From an uncultured Clostridia bacterium (GTDB lineage: Bacteria; Bacillota; Clostridia; CAKSNL01; HGM11501), in assembly GCA_934476235.1 (NCBI GenBank), contig CAKSNL010000004.1, positions 124,001-188,000 on the forward strand: a stretch of 64,000 bases of DNA, in the 5' to 3' direction. A program made the translations under genes and the position numbers. The notes under the pieces were generated by a model, which saw only the letters and a list, made by a program, of their open reading frames with translations, ran no database searches and had not been told where the DNA came from. Below, piece by piece: positions 28,828 through 38,277 of this stretch (the stretch's first letter is position 1; the number at the start of each line of letters is the position of its first letter).

Positions 28828-30070
28828 ATTTGTATAAGGGAGCGAAGCTTTCGGGAGCGTCGCCGAAGTCCGGCACATCCATCGTGATTCCGCCCTTTAA
28901 TGCGGATTCGTGAGCGATAAGACCGGGAACCATGTAACGTGCCGCATCCCACGCATTGTTGGGAGGAAGCTTATCTGCCTTGACTGCGCGGACAAAATCG
29001 TCCACTAAGAAGGGGTGCGAGTTAAAGTGCGGGTGAATGTTTTTCTCTCTGAACGGCTCGGGAAGCCTTGAAAGGTCCTGAATCGGCGAAAAACCTTCAA
29101 TATAGCGCACGGAGCAGGGGTCCTTGGTCATGTCCATTGTTCCTGAGTGCTTGTCTTCAACATAGCGATAGGTGTTGATGAGCTCGTCAAGATATTCAAT
29201 TCTCGGACCGTCCGGAGCGCTGTGACCGCGCTGGAAGGTGTGTTGAGTGACGCTGCACTCATACGAGCCCTCATCGCCGTAAAATGCGGTAATGTAGGAC
29301 GACGGCTTGTTGATGCCGACCCTTCTGAACTCGTTTACTCTCATTACACCTCCGCCGGAGAGTGAGAAAAGCGCCGTTTCATTGGAAAACGGGTTGTCCC
29401 AGTAGTTTTTGCCCTTGCCGTATATGCCGTCGGCATTGCGGTCCTCATAGCCGAAGCACGAAACCTTCTTAATGTGCTCGCCGGGAAGTGCGGAGAGAAT
29501 CATCGAAATGGAATGTGTGGGATAGAACATCGGCGGGATGCCTGCGGGCTTTCTCCAATCGTCGCCCGCGGAGTGCTTGAAATCGGCGTACATCTCGCTG
29601 ATATCGTGGTAATACTGCGATTCGCCGTAAACAAACTTGCCGAATCCGCCTTCCTTGTATTTTTCGCGGCAGTAGATGGCACAGGGATAGTAATAGCACG
29701 TCTCGCCCATCATATACACCTTGCCCGTTTTCTTAACCGTTTCAATGATTTCGCCGATCTCGTCGATCTCGCACGCGATCGGAACCGCGGAATAAACGTT
29801 TTTCCCCGCCTCCAGTGCCTTTATAACCATCGGACCGTGAAGGTGGCGCTGCGTGAAAATCGCAACAGAGTCAATGTCCGGAGCTTCTTTGAGCATTTCG
29901 TCAAGCCCCAGAAAGCCACGCTTTAAGCCGTGGCGCGCCATTGCGTCCTTCACGCGCTCGGGCACAACGTCCGCTATAACGACCTCCTCAACATCCGGAT
30001 GAAGCTTAAAGAGCCTTATAAAGTCGCCCGAGAAAAATCCGGCGCCGACAACGCCTATTTTAATTCCCAT
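28826..30070 (-). CDS. Gfo/Idh/MocA family oxidoreductase
   Basis: 414 residues from ATG 30070, with GAGGTGA 7 bases upstream. N-terminal Rossmann fold MGIKIGVVGAGFFSGDFIRLF, then the family's substrate-side motif region (VYSAVPIACEIDEI in place of the more common EKP lysine motif) and an alpha/beta C-terminal domain. Such enzymes oxidise or reduce sugars and inositols with NAD(P). The EKP-type lysine seems replaced (SAVPIA), so catalysis may differ. It is divergent from the AraC gene and close to sugar catabolism genes. Confidence 0.85.
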   Translation of the reverse strand: MGIKIGVVGAGFFSGDFIRLFKLHPDVEEVVIADVVPERVKDAMARHGLKRGFLGLDEMLKEAPDIDSVAIFTQRHLHGPMVIKALEAGKNVYSAVPIACEIDEIGEIIETVKKTGKVYMMGETCYYYPCAIYCREKYKEGGFGKFVYGESQYYHDISEMYADFKHSAGDDWRKPAGIPPMFYPTHSISMILSALPGEHIKKVSCFGYEDRNADGIYGKGKNYWDNPFSNETALFSLSGGGVMRVNEFRRVGINKPSSYITAFYGDEGSYECSVTQHTFQRGHSAPDGPRIEYLDELINTYRYVEDKHSGTMDMTKDPCSVRYIEGFSPIQDLSRLPEPFREKNIHPHFNSHPFLVDDFVRAVKADKLPPNNAWDAARYMVPGLIAHESALKGGITMDVPDFGDAPESFAPLYK

Positions 30071-30223
30071 AAAAATCACCTCATTGATTTTTTTGTACAA
30101 GTACACTATAGCCGAAAAGAAAAAGAATAGCAATAGATAAAACATGCGTTAACTTGTATTTTTCGTGCAATAAATAAAGGAAAAAGCACATCCTTGCAGA
30201 AATATAATAACGGGGTGAGAAAA

Positions 30224-31036
30224 ATGATTGCCGACATATCGGAAATTTTCGCAGGAGACCTTTTAATAAAAAATACCGCATTTGCGTTTAATTATAACGT
30301 TGTTCCGCCGGTGCCGACACTGTGCCGTGCCGGGGACAAGCCGTTTTCAAGGCTATTTTATATAAAAAAGGGCTCCATGACATTTTCGCTTTCGGAGAAG
30401 GACGCACCGTACCTTACCGCGCCCGCGGGCGCGATTCTCTATCTTCCCTGTGACTGCGAGTATTACTCTGAATGGGAAAAGGGTGAGGTCGGTGAATACG
30501 AAACGCTGCTTTTCACGCTTTGGAACGATAATGAGCACATCGAGCTTTCGGACAAAGTCTCGCTTTTTGTTCCGGCGGAGGAAAACTGCTTTGAGGAGAG
30601 CTTTTCTGTTCTTAAAAACATCTGGCTTACCGGTGCGCCGGGCTACAGACTGGAGTTTAAGGCAAGGGTGTATCTCCTTTTAAAAAATATCGCACTCATG
30701 AAGCTTAAAAAAGAGGTCAAGGCAAAATACAGAAGCATATACAAGGGAATCATGCACATTGAAAACAACTATCTTTCGGAAACGGGCGTTGAAGAGCTTG
30801 CCGGAATGTGCCATGTCAGCACAAGCACGTTCCGCCGCCTTTTCGTGGAGTATAAAGGAGAAACGCCCGTGAAATACAGAAATCTCTTGAGACTTAAAAA
30901 GGCGGAGGAGCTTTTAAAAAGCGGAGAATACACCGTTTCCGAGGCGGCGGAGGCGTGTGCGATACCGGACACGGCGTATTTTTCAAAGTTGTTCAAAAAG
31001 GTTATGGGCTGCTCCCCATCCGAGATTAAAAAATAA
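30224..31036 (+). CDS. AraC-family transcriptional regulator
   Basis: 270 residues from ATG 30224, preceded by GGGGTGAG. An N-terminal cupin-like sensing domain (about 1-150; KGSMTFSLSEKDAPYLTAPAGAILYLP) and a C-terminal double HTH: GIMHIENNYLSETGVEELAGMCHVSTSTFRRLFVEYKGETPVKY and KAEELLKSGEYTVSEAAEACAIPDTAYFSKLFKKVMGCSPSE. It lies between two oxidoreductase genes on opposite strands and probably activates the neighbouring sugar genes in response to a carbohydrate; the ligand is unknown. Confidence 0.9.
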   Translation: MIADISEIFAGDLLIKNTAFAFNYNVVPPVPTLCRAGDKPFSRLFYIKKGSMTFSLSEKDAPYLTAPAGAILYLPCDCEYYSEWEKGEVGEYETLLFTLWNDNEHIELSDKVSLFVPAEENCFEESFSVLKNIWLTGAPGYRLEFKARVYLLLKNIALMKLKKEVKAKYRSIYKGIMHIENNYLSETGVEELAGMCHVSTSTFRRLFVEYKGETPVKYRNLLRLKKAEELLKSGEYTVSEAAEACAIPDTAYFSKLFKKVMGCSPSEIKK

Positions 31037-31041
31037 TAGAT

Positions 31042-31076
31042 AAACTGCTTGTTTTGTACAAGCAGTTTGCTTTTTT
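31042..31076 (+). terminator. Terminator after the araC-like gene
   Basis: AAACTGCTTG/CAAGCAGTTT stem, 7-base loop, then GCTTTTTT. Confidence 0.8.
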
Positions 31077-31128
31077 ATACATTGTATTTCACGTAGAACC
31101 AATGTAGAATAATATTGAGGTGAAAAGG

Positions 31129-31908
31129 ATGAAATTTTCCGTCTGCATTGACATGATGTTTTCGTATCTTGATTTTTATGAGAGATTCGCCGCGGTGAAG
31201 GCCGCGGGGATAGACACGGTCGAGTTCTGGAAATGGTCGGCAAAGGACGTTTTGAATGTGCAAAAGGTCTTGAAAGAAAACGAAATGCACTTAAGCCTTA
31301 TGAATATTGATGTTCAAAATGACGAGGCGCTTTCATATGACCTTTCGCGCGGAATTTTAAATAAAAAGCGCTCGGGCGACCTTATACGGGCAATCGAGGA
31401 GTCGGCGGGCGTGTGCGATATGTTAGATTGCAGAAAGCTCATCGTCCTTATCGGCGAAACAGTAAAGGGCGTTACATATGAAGAGCAGAAGGAAAACGTG
31501 TTTTCCTCGCTCGCCGCAGCCGCACCGTACGCCGAAAAAAACGGCATTACACTGGTGGTTGAACCGCTTAACGCCTGCGACCGCAAAAATTATTTTATGC
31601 CGGAGAGCGAGCCGCTATCCGAAATTATCCGCGCGGTCGGAAGCAAAAACGTTAAAATGCTTTTCGATATCTACCATCAGCAAAGGACTGAGGGCAACAT
31701 CATGGAAAGGATCGAAAAAAATATCGGTATTATCGGGCATTTTCACGTGGCGGACAGTCCGAAAAGGACAGAACCCGGAACAGGCGAGCTTAACTGGAAA
31801 AATATTTTAAGATTTATCGAGGACACCGGATATTCGGAATATGTCGGGCTTGAGTACAGGGCAACCCGCCCCGACAATGAAACTCTCGGATTTACAAAGG
31901 AGATCTGA
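31129..31908 (+). CDS. Sugar isomerase/epimerase (hydroxypyruvate isomerase-like TIM barrel)
   Basis: 259 residues, AP-endonuclease-2 type TIM barrel without signal peptide. Starts MKFSVCIDMMFSYLDFYERFAAVKAAGIDTVEFW. The metal-site residues of the family are visible: Glu in VVEPLNA, Asp in MLFDIYHQQRTEGN, His in IGHFHVADSP and Glu in YVGLEYRAT. These resemble the Hyi/OtnI branch. Start ATG 31129 has GAGGTG upstream. It is followed 3 bases later by an oxidoreductase, so the two act on one pathway of a sugar or sugar acid. Confidence 0.85.
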   Translation: MKFSVCIDMMFSYLDFYERFAAVKAAGIDTVEFWKWSAKDVLNVQKVLKENEMHLSLMNIDVQNDEALSYDLSRGILNKKRSGDLIRAIEESAGVCDMLDCRKLIVLIGETVKGVTYEEQKENVFSSLAAAAPYAEKNGITLVVEPLNACDRKNYFMPESEPLSEIIRAVGSKNVKMLFDIYHQQRTEGNIMERIEKNIGIIGHFHVADSPKRTEPGTGELNWKNILRFIEDTGYSEYVGLEYRATRPDNETLGFTKEI

Positions 31909-31911
31909 TTT

Positions 31912-33024
31912 ATGGACAGACTTAAGGTTTGCATAATAAGCTGCGGAATGATTGCCAATAAGGCGCACATTCCGGCATATCTGAACAGGCAGGACGTGTT
32001 CTTTGTTTCCGCGGTGTCGGATGTGTCGGAAAAGGCGGCGCGCGAGACCTCGGAGCGCTTTAATATCGGGAACTGGTACACGGACGCGGAGGAAATGCTT
32101 ATAAAGGAAAGACCGGATCTTGTTTCCGTCTGCGTGCCGAACAAGTTTCACAAGGAATACACACTTCTGGCGCTTTCGCACGGGGCAAATGTTCTTTGCG
32201 AAAAGCCAGTCGCCTATACCTATGCCGACGCGAAGGAAATGTATGATTTTGCAAGAGATAAGGGAAGGCTCTTAATAGCGTGCCAGTCCATGCGCTATAC
32301 GCCCGACCGCATTGCCGCGCACGAGCTGATAGAAGAAGGCGTTCTCGGAAATATTTATTATGCGGAGCTTTCAAGGATCCGCCGCCGCGGAATCCCGGCG
32401 TGGGGAAAATTTCACATTCGCTCAGAGTCCGGCGGAGGCGCGTTTTTGGATATCGGCGTGCACATGATAGATTCGCTCCTGTGGCTTATGGGAAACCCTG
32501 AGATAGAGTCCGTTTCCGGCACTGCATGCGCAATGATTGCACATCGGGAAAAGCAGCTTAAAAGCAGCCTCTCCGAAAGCGGAGCGCTCGGCGGAGTGGA
32601 TATTAAGCGAAGCTACAATTCCGAAGAATTTGACGTTGAGGATTTTGCCTCCGGAAGCGCGTATTTCAAAAATGGCGCGAGGGTAAATTTTAAGGTTGCA
32701 TGGGCGGTCAATCTGCCGGACGAAACGTCAATGAAGATTGTCGGCGACTCTGCGGGGCTCTCTCTCCCCTCTTTGGAGCTTTACGGAAGCGCCGGAAGCT
32801 TTCAGTCGGACTTTTATCCGAAGGTTACAAATGACGATAAGTATAAAACAAAGGAGTTCGGCGGTCACTTCCATTTGATAGACCATGTGGCGGACGTTAT
32901 GACAAAGGGCGCGCCCCTTATGATACGTCCGGAGGAAACCGTTAATACTGCAGCGTTTATTGACCTTTTCTACAGGTCGGCGGAGCTTAAAAGGGAAGTC
33001 ACAATTGACGAAATAAAGGGCTGA
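31912..33024 (+). CDS. Gfo/Idh/MocA family oxidoreductase
   Basis: 370 residues. Rossmann start LKVCIISCGMIANKAHIPAYL, the EKP motif LCEKPVAYTYADAKEMYD with the catalytic lysine, and the conserved GGGAFLDIGVHMIDSLLWLMG. It probably oxidises a sugar at a ring carbon with NAD(P). It is not a close copy of the oxidoreductase at 28826-30070, which lacks the EKP lysine. Cotranscribed with the preceding isomerase and ended by a terminator overlapping the stop. Confidence 0.9.
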   Translation: MDRLKVCIISCGMIANKAHIPAYLNRQDVFFVSAVSDVSEKAARETSERFNIGNWYTDAEEMLIKERPDLVSVCVPNKFHKEYTLLALSHGANVLCEKPVAYTYADAKEMYDFARDKGRLLIACQSMRYTPDRIAAHELIEEGVLGNIYYAELSRIRRRGIPAWGKFHIRSESGGGAFLDIGVHMIDSLLWLMGNPEIESVSGTACAMIAHREKQLKSSLSESGALGGVDIKRSYNSEEFDVEDFASGSAYFKNGARVNFKVAWAVNLPDETSMKIVGDSAGLSLPSLELYGSAGSFQSDFYPKVTNDDKYKTKEFGGHFHLIDHVADVMTKGAPLMIRPEETVNTAAFIDLFYRSAELKREVTIDEIKG

Positions 33025-33043
33025 GGAGAATCCTCAGCCCTTT
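33015..33043. terminator. Bidirectional terminator between oxidoreductase and TRIC-type gene
   Basis: AAAGGGCTGAGGA/TCCTCAGCCCTTT with GAA loop; covers the stop of the plus-strand gene. Confidence 0.8.
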
Positions 33044-33062
33044 ATTATGAAAATCTCCGTTT

Positions 33063-33692
33063 TTAGAATTCTTTTGCCTTGGGCAGACTCCAGTGAAACT
33101 TTGCCGCAAGAAAACGTATCGCAACAATTAATATAAGCCCGGCGCTCATCGCGTAATATTCGCCGAAGTCCCATATAAGGTACGAAACGAGCGCGCCGGC
33201 AATCGCGGCGCAGGCGTATATGTGCTTGACAAAGATATAGGGGCGCTCGCCGGCAAAAACATCGCGCAGCACACCGCCGCCGACTCCGGTCACAACGGAA
33301 ATAAAGGTTAAAAGAAGCGGATTTTCCGAAAATCCGGAGTCTATGCCGACCTTAAGACCGCAGACCGTAAATATGCCGAGCCCGACAGAATCCGTCACGA
33401 GCATTAAGATTTCGTATAAATGCGGACGCGACGTGATAAAGCGGCGGATTTTCGGAATAAAAATCAGAACCGACGTGATGATTGAGATTAAAATATAGCG
33501 TGAGTCCAAAAGCGCGGACGGCGGCGTCAGCCCGAGCGTAATGTCTCTTATCATTCCGCCGCCGACCGCGGCGGTAATGCCCAGTATGCATACGCCGAAA
33601 ATGTCCATGTTCTTTTTAAGGGCAGATATCGCGCCCGACAATGCGAATGAAACCGTGCCCACTATCTCTAAAAATAAAATAAATGCGTCCAT
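33063..33692 (-). CDS. TRIC-type channel family membrane protein (UPF0126)
   Basis: 209 residues with seven predicted helices built as two three-helix repeats plus one. Each repeat carries the glycine-rich signature of this family: GGGMIRDITLG and GGGVLRDVFAGE. Bacterial members form trimeric cation channels or transporters with still unclear physiology. GGAGGAAGG precedes ATG 33692. It is a single-gene unit between two terminators. Confidence 0.88.
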   Translation of the reverse strand: MDAFILFLEIVGTVSFALSGAISALKKNMDIFGVCILGITAAVGGGMIRDITLGLTPPSALLDSRYILISIITSVLIFIPKIRRFITSRPHLYEILMLVTDSVGLGIFTVCGLKVGIDSGFSENPLLLTFISVVTGVGGGVLRDVFAGERPYIFVKHIYACAAIAGALVSYLIWDFGEYYAMSAGLILIVAIRFLAAKFHWSLPKAKEF

Positions 33693-33760
33693 AGCCCTTC
33701 CTCCGTTAAAAATATAATACTAAAAAATATTATATGTGTCAAGTGCGGGGAACGTGAAAA

Positions 33761-33788
33761 AGTGCACCGACCTTTCGGTCGGTGCACT
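33761..33788. terminator. Terminator of rhaB
   Basis: 12-bp stem AGTGCACCGACC/GGTCGGTGCACT with TTTC loop, directly after the rhaB stop. Confidence 0.75.
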
Positions 33789-33792
33789 TAAA

Positions 33793-35271
33793 TTATTTAA
33801 GAATCTTTTTGAAGTCTTCGTATGCACTGTCCCAAGCGGCAGTGTCCTTTGGCTCGTAGCAGACTGGCTCGAACGATGCTTTAACGATCTGTCTTGCCTC
33901 GTCCAGCGTCCTGATTTCGCCAAGAGCCATGAGCTGAGCCGCGATATTACCCATCGAGGTCGCCTCAACGGGACCGGCAACGACTCTTCTGCCCGTTGCG
34001 TTCGCCGTGAACTGGCATATCATCTTGTCCTTGATTCCGCCGCCTACGAGATGAACAACGTCAATCTTTTTGCCGAATATCTCCTCAAGGCACTCGATCG
34101 AATAACGGTACTTCATTGCAAGGCTCTGCGCGATGCAGCGGGTAACCGGTCCGATACCGTCCGGAATGGGCTGATTTGTGTTTTTGCAGAACTCGGCGAT
34201 AAATTTGGGCATATTGCCGGGACCTGAAAATCCGGTGTAGTCCGGATCTATGAAGCTTTCAAAGGGCTTTGCGTTCCATGCTGCCTGTTCCATATCGTCA
34301 AACGAAAGCGCCTTACCCTCTCTCTTCCACTGGCGGCGGCTCTCCTGAATGATCCAGAGACCCATAACGTTTTTAAGGAAGCGGATAGTCTTGTTGATTC
34401 CGCCCTCATTGGTGAAATTGTATTTCGCCGAAAGCTCGTTAATCAGAGGCTTGTCGATCTCGACGCCCAGAAGCGACCAGGTTCCGCAGCTTATGTAAAC
34501 ATAGCTTTCGTCCTTCTCCGCCGGAACAGCGGCAACGGCGGACGCCGTATCGTGCGATGCGACCGCGGCAACGGGAACGGAGCCGATTCCGAGCTCCTCC
34601 GCAATTTCGGGAAGCACCTTGCCCATGATCTTTCCGGGGTGGATAACGTTTGTAAATATCTTTCTGGGAAGTCCGAGCTTTTCGATGATGCCCCAAGCCC
34701 AGTCGTCCGTCACCGAGTTATAAAGCTGGCTCGTGGAGGCGATGGAGTACTCCGTAACCTTCTCACCGGTTAAAAAGTAATTGAAAAGATCGGGAATCAT
34801 GAGCATAGTCTCGGCATTTTCAAGCGCCGGGGAGCCGGAGAGCTTGTCTGCAAGAAGCTGATAAATCGTGTTGAAGTTGGCAAACTGAATTCCGGTCTCG
34901 GAATATATCTCGTCCTTGCTTATGTATTTTTCAATGTCGTTAAATACAGGGAACGTTCTCGGATCGCGGTAGTTGTGCGGGTTTGCCAAAAGCCTTCCCG
35001 TTTTGTCAAGGAGTCCGTAGTCAACGCCCCAGGTGTCGATACCGATAGAAGCGATGTCGCGGTTTCCTTCCATTGCAGTCTTGTTGATTCCGGTCTTGAT
35101 TTCAAAAAAGAGCCTTAAAATGTCCCAGTAAAGGTCCTTCCCGACCGCGACGAAGTCATTGGAAAAGCGGTGCGTTTCGTTGAGCGTTACCTTTTTGCCG
35201 TCATACTCTGCTAAAATAGCCCTTCCCGAGCTTGCACCGAAGTCGTACGCCAGAGTTTTGAGATTTGCCAT
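33793..35271 (-). CDS. rhaB: Rhamnulokinase
   Basis: 492-residue FGGY-family kinase that phosphorylates L-rhamnulose in rhamnose breakdown. Begins LAYDFGASSGRAILAEYDG, with family motifs GIDTWGVDYGLLD, NYRDPRT, YISCGTWSLLGVE and the C-terminal HLVGGGIKDKMICQFTANATGRRVVAGPVEATSMGN that contacts ATP. AAGGAGG lies before the ATG. rhaA and rhaD are not in the window; the class II aldolase at 3.7 kb is far away and has no visible link. Confidence 0.93.
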   Translation of the reverse strand: MANLKTLAYDFGASSGRAILAEYDGKKVTLNETHRFSNDFVAVGKDLYWDILRLFFEIKTGINKTAMEGNRDIASIGIDTWGVDYGLLDKTGRLLANPHNYRDPRTFPVFNDIEKYISKDEIYSETGIQFANFNTIYQLLADKLSGSPALENAETMLMIPDLFNYFLTGEKVTEYSIASTSQLYNSVTDDWAWGIIEKLGLPRKIFTNVIHPGKIMGKVLPEIAEELGIGSVPVAAVASHDTASAVAAVPAEKDESYVYISCGTWSLLGVEIDKPLINELSAKYNFTNEGGINKTIRFLKNVMGLWIIQESRRQWKREGKALSFDDMEQAAWNAKPFESFIDPDYTGFSGPGNMPKFIAEFCKNTNQPIPDGIGPVTRCIAQSLAMKYRYSIECLEEIFGKKIDVVHLVGGGIKDKMICQFTANATGRRVVAGPVEATSMGNIAAQLMALGEIRTLDEARQIVKASFEPVCYEPKDTAAWDSAYEDFKKILK

Positions 35272-35295
35272 AAGAAAAATCCTCCTTAATAATAC

Positions 35296-36285
35296 TTACT
35301 TATTATTTAATTTTTTTAATAAGCGGATGTCGTTTCCGCAGAATTTTAATATAGTATAGTCGCCTACGATGCGTGAGAGCGTTCGCTCGGTATATATGCG
35401 CTTAATGTCGGCAAGAGAAAGATTTGTGCTGATAATGGTCTTTTTCCTTGTCAAAAGCCTTGTATTAAGTATTCTGAAAAGCTCGGACGAGGAAAAGTCT
35501 GAAATGAACTCGGTCCCGAGATCATCCAATATTAAAAGGTCGCAGTCAATGAGCCTTTTTGCGGTGTAAATGTCGGCGTCCTCCGTGTTTTTGGAAAACT
35601 TGACACGGTCCAGAAGCGAGAATACAACGCTGGCACTCTGATAAATAACGCTCACACCTCTTCCGATAAGCTCGTTTGCGATGCACGAGGAGAGGAACGT
35701 TTTGCCGAGCCCGGTCGGACCGGTAAATAAAAGATTATCGTCTGACGAGTCAAAATTTTTTGAAAAGTCCTTGCAGACGATTAATATCTTTTCCATGATG
35801 GCGCGCGGGTGCTCCTTTTTATCCTCCGATTCGGCGGGATACCAGGAAAGGTCGAAATCCTCAAAGCGGTTTTTCGAAAGCTTCGCCAGGTTGGACTCCG
35901 AGAACACCGCCTCGATCAGCTTTTTCCTGAAGCACTCGCAGTAGGTATTGTCGATAAACCCCTCGTCGCGGCAGTAAGGGCAGTCGTACGGCGGATTTAA
36001 GAAGTTTTTGTCATACCCGGCTGCCGCTATAAGCGCGTCCCGTTTTTTTGTGAGCGAGACCGAGCGCGAATGAATTTCCTTTGCCGCCTTGTCGGGGTCA
36101 AACCCGTCCGCCACGCGGCGGAACACGGAAAAGCTTATGGAGGCAATCTCATCGTCCAGTTTTTTAAGCTCCGGGATATTTAAGTATAAAAGGGAACGCC
36201 TGCTGTTTATAAGCTCCCCTCTCGCCCGCTTTTTCGCCTCGAACTCTCCGGCGACCGCGGCTGCGATGCTTTTATCGTACGGCAT
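35296..36285 (-). CDS. DnaC/DnaI-like AAA+ helicase loader
   Basis: 329 residues: helical N-terminal region, a zinc-binding-like cluster (CPYCRDEGF and CECF, about residues 101-118), then an AAA+ domain with Walker A GPTGLGKTFLSSCIANELI and Walker B LLILDDLGTEF and a sensor-like STNLSLADI. Such proteins load the DnaB-type replicative helicase, for which DnaD-type proteins are partners. It directly follows the DnaD-like gene in the same operon, supporting a role in initiation or restart of replication. Confidence 0.88.
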   Translation of the reverse strand: MPYDKSIAAAVAGEFEAKKRARGELINSRRSLLYLNIPELKKLDDEIASISFSVFRRVADGFDPDKAAKEIHSRSVSLTKKRDALIAAAGYDKNFLNPPYDCPYCRDEGFIDNTYCECFRKKLIEAVFSESNLAKLSKNRFEDFDLSWYPAESEDKKEHPRAIMEKILIVCKDFSKNFDSSDDNLLFTGPTGLGKTFLSSCIANELIGRGVSVIYQSASVVFSLLDRVKFSKNTEDADIYTAKRLIDCDLLILDDLGTEFISDFSSSELFRILNTRLLTRKKTIISTNLSLADIKRIYTERTLSRIVGDYTILKFCGNDIRLLKKLNNK

Positions 36286-36300
36286 GGATGAACCTCCTTA

Positions 36301-37323
36301 TCATTTTTCTGTCGCTACCGTGCTTTTTTCGGCAATCTTGTCAAGCTCCTCATCCGAATAGGAGCGGGTGCCCGAATATGAAGCGAACTTCGTTTTCGCA
36401 GCCGGCTTTGCGGCAATCTTCGGCGCGGTTTTAACCTCGCGGTCCGCTTCGGAAACCGTTTTGATGCCCGCGCTTTGCCAGTTTTTCAAGATCGCGTTCA
36501 TATAGTGATAGCTTGCCTTGCCGGTATTCATGATGGTCTTGTCATACGCAAGCTTTATCATTTCGTCGGAAAAGCCCATGTTCTCGCTCCACTCGACCAA
36601 ATGGTGATACTCCGCGTCATTAAGATCGCGTCCCGATATGCCCAGAAGCTTTTTGAAACGGCGCTTGGTCTTTCCCGCCTTTTCAAGAGCGGCAAGGTGG
36701 GCGGACGCTTTCTCGGGAGTGTTGATTCCGATATCGTACCACGATAAGGCGACCGCTTCAATGTAGCGCATCGACTTTTTGCCCAGTGACGCACAGTGTT
36801 CGATAATCATCAAAATAACCTCGACCGGGAGCGAAAGCCAGTCGTAGAAGCTGTAAAGCGTCAGCGTATCGTTCTGCGAAAGCGGACGTTCCAAAAGCAT
36901 GTGCGCATGCTCATACATTTCCGAAAGCGCGCGGTCGGACGACTGACGGTCGGCAATCTCGCTCATTTTGTACGCCGGGCGGGGCGCTCTTTCGTCCTCG
37001 GCAGCTGTTTCCTTACTGTTAGCCATGCCCGAAAGGTCCGAAAACTGAACCAGAAAGTCCGACGGGTCGGACTCCGAATTATATGTAAGAGTCACGACTC
37101 CGCGGCTCTCCCAGTATTTCCACGCCTTTATAACGTCGCTCTCCAGAATCGAAAGCGACGAAGCAACATCGGCAACCGTGGACTTCGGATTTTCCGAATA
37201 GCACTGACGGTAGCCGTAAATATAAACCGCAACGAAGGTGGGATTCGCGTCCTTCATGCAGTAGTCAACAAATTCGCACGGAATACAGAATACCTGATTC
37301 CTGCCTATAGAGAAACCTGCCAT
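36301..37323 (-). CDS. DnaD-domain replication protein
   Basis: 340 residues from ATG 37323 (GGGTGAGG upstream). The N-terminal winged-helix region (IGRNQVFCIPCEFVDYCM...) and two DnaD/DnaB2-type helical domains with the characteristic Y-x3-I motifs: SLPVEVILMIIEHCASLGKKSMRYIEAVALSWYDIGI and MGFSDEMIKLAYDKTIMNTGKASYHYMNAILKNWQSAGI. The tail is basic and alanine-rich. It lies 15 bases upstream of the helicase-loader gene, its likely partner. Confidence 0.9.
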   Translation of the reverse strand: MAGFSIGRNQVFCIPCEFVDYCMKDANPTFVAVYIYGYRQCYSENPKSTVADVASSLSILESDVIKAWKYWESRGVVTLTYNSESDPSDFLVQFSDLSGMANSKETAAEDERAPRPAYKMSEIADRQSSDRALSEMYEHAHMLLERPLSQNDTLTLYSFYDWLSLPVEVILMIIEHCASLGKKSMRYIEAVALSWYDIGINTPEKASAHLAALEKAGKTKRRFKKLLGISGRDLNDAEYHHLVEWSENMGFSDEMIKLAYDKTIMNTGKASYHYMNAILKNWQSAGIKTVSEADREVKTAPKIAAKPAAKTKFASYSGTRSYSDEELDKIAEKSTVATEK

Positions 37324-37439
37324 AATAAAAGCCTCACCCAAGTAATAAATTTATATCCGATAGTCATACAATAATATGATAGCACAATTTTTCGTATTCT
37401 TCAATAACAAATTTAAAAAATTTACGGGAGGGCTATATT

Positions 37440-38243
37440 ATGTTTACGTACGAGGAGCTGTTAAAGACAATGAATAAGGCTGAGGCACATTCCGCCGGGC
37501 GCAGCGTCTGGGGACGCGAGCTCTGGTGGTACAGGCTCGGGAGCGGAAAAAGAAAGCTTTTTATAAACGGCACGCACCATGGAAACGAATATATTACGGC
37601 GCGCCTCGCTGCGGACTATTATAATGAAGGAAAAGTTCCGGATAACTGGAGCGTCTGGATAATGCCGATGGTGAACCCGGACGGCGCGGCGGTCTCTCAG
37701 GGACTGCTTCCCAAGAGCACGGCGATATATGAGAATCTCAGAAGAATGAACGGCTGGAACGATATATACCGCTCGTGGCAGGCAAACGCGAACGGAGTGG
37801 ACTTAAATCATAATTACGACGCGGACTTCCGACAGATCGAACCGCACGGTCCCTCGCGCTGCGCCGGGCGCTACCCCGAAAGCGAGCCGGAAACGCGCGC
37901 GGTGGTAAATTTCGTGCGCAGCGAGAATTTCGATATGGTAATATGCCTCCACTCGCAGGGCGAGGTGATATATCACGGATTTAAGGGATTCTATCCCGCG
38001 GGAAGCTCAGAGATTGCCGCTGCCATGGCGAAGGCAAGCGGATACGCCGTGGAGGAGCCCGAGGAGGAGGCGTCCTTCGGCGGAATGAAGGACTGGTTCG
38101 TGGATAAATTCAAAAGACCGGGCTTTACCGTAGAGGTCGGAAAAGGAAAAAATCCGATTGACGAAGGGCAGACCGAAGAGATTGAAAAGCGCCTTTTCGG
38201 GGCAATTAATGCGGCAATGTTGACTTATGATGAGGTTTTGTGA
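37440..38243 (+). CDS. M14 family zinc carboxypeptidase (peptidoglycan peptide type)
   Basis: 267 residues without signal peptide, so probably cytoplasmic. Zinc ligands are His47 and Glu50 in THHGNE, and the His in CLHSQGE; NPDG and GVDLNHNYD are also conserved, and the catalytic Glu is in GFTVEVGKG. This is closest to gamma-D-glutamyl-diamino acid peptidases (MpaA-like) that recycle cell-wall peptides. GGGAGG precedes the ATG. Followed 34 bases later by a flavoprotein gene. Confidence 0.88.
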   Translation: MFTYEELLKTMNKAEAHSAGRSVWGRELWWYRLGSGKRKLFINGTHHGNEYITARLAADYYNEGKVPDNWSVWIMPMVNPDGAAVSQGLLPKSTAIYENLRRMNGWNDIYRSWQANANGVDLNHNYDADFRQIEPHGPSRCAGRYPESEPETRAVVNFVRSENFDMVICLHSQGEVIYHGFKGFYPAGSSEIAAAMAKASGYAVEEPEEEASFGGMKDWFVDKFKRPGFTVEVGKGKNPIDEGQTEEIEKRLFGAINAAMLTYDEVL

Positions 38244-38277
38244 TAAAATATAGAAAAAAACGTCGGGAGGCGGTAGC

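Noticed and set aside
30146..30223. Candidate shared operator TTGTACAAGTAC between the oxidoreductase and araC-like genes
   Set aside because: The dyad is short and a similar TTGTACAAG occurs in the terminator at 31042-31068; not enough to call a binding site.
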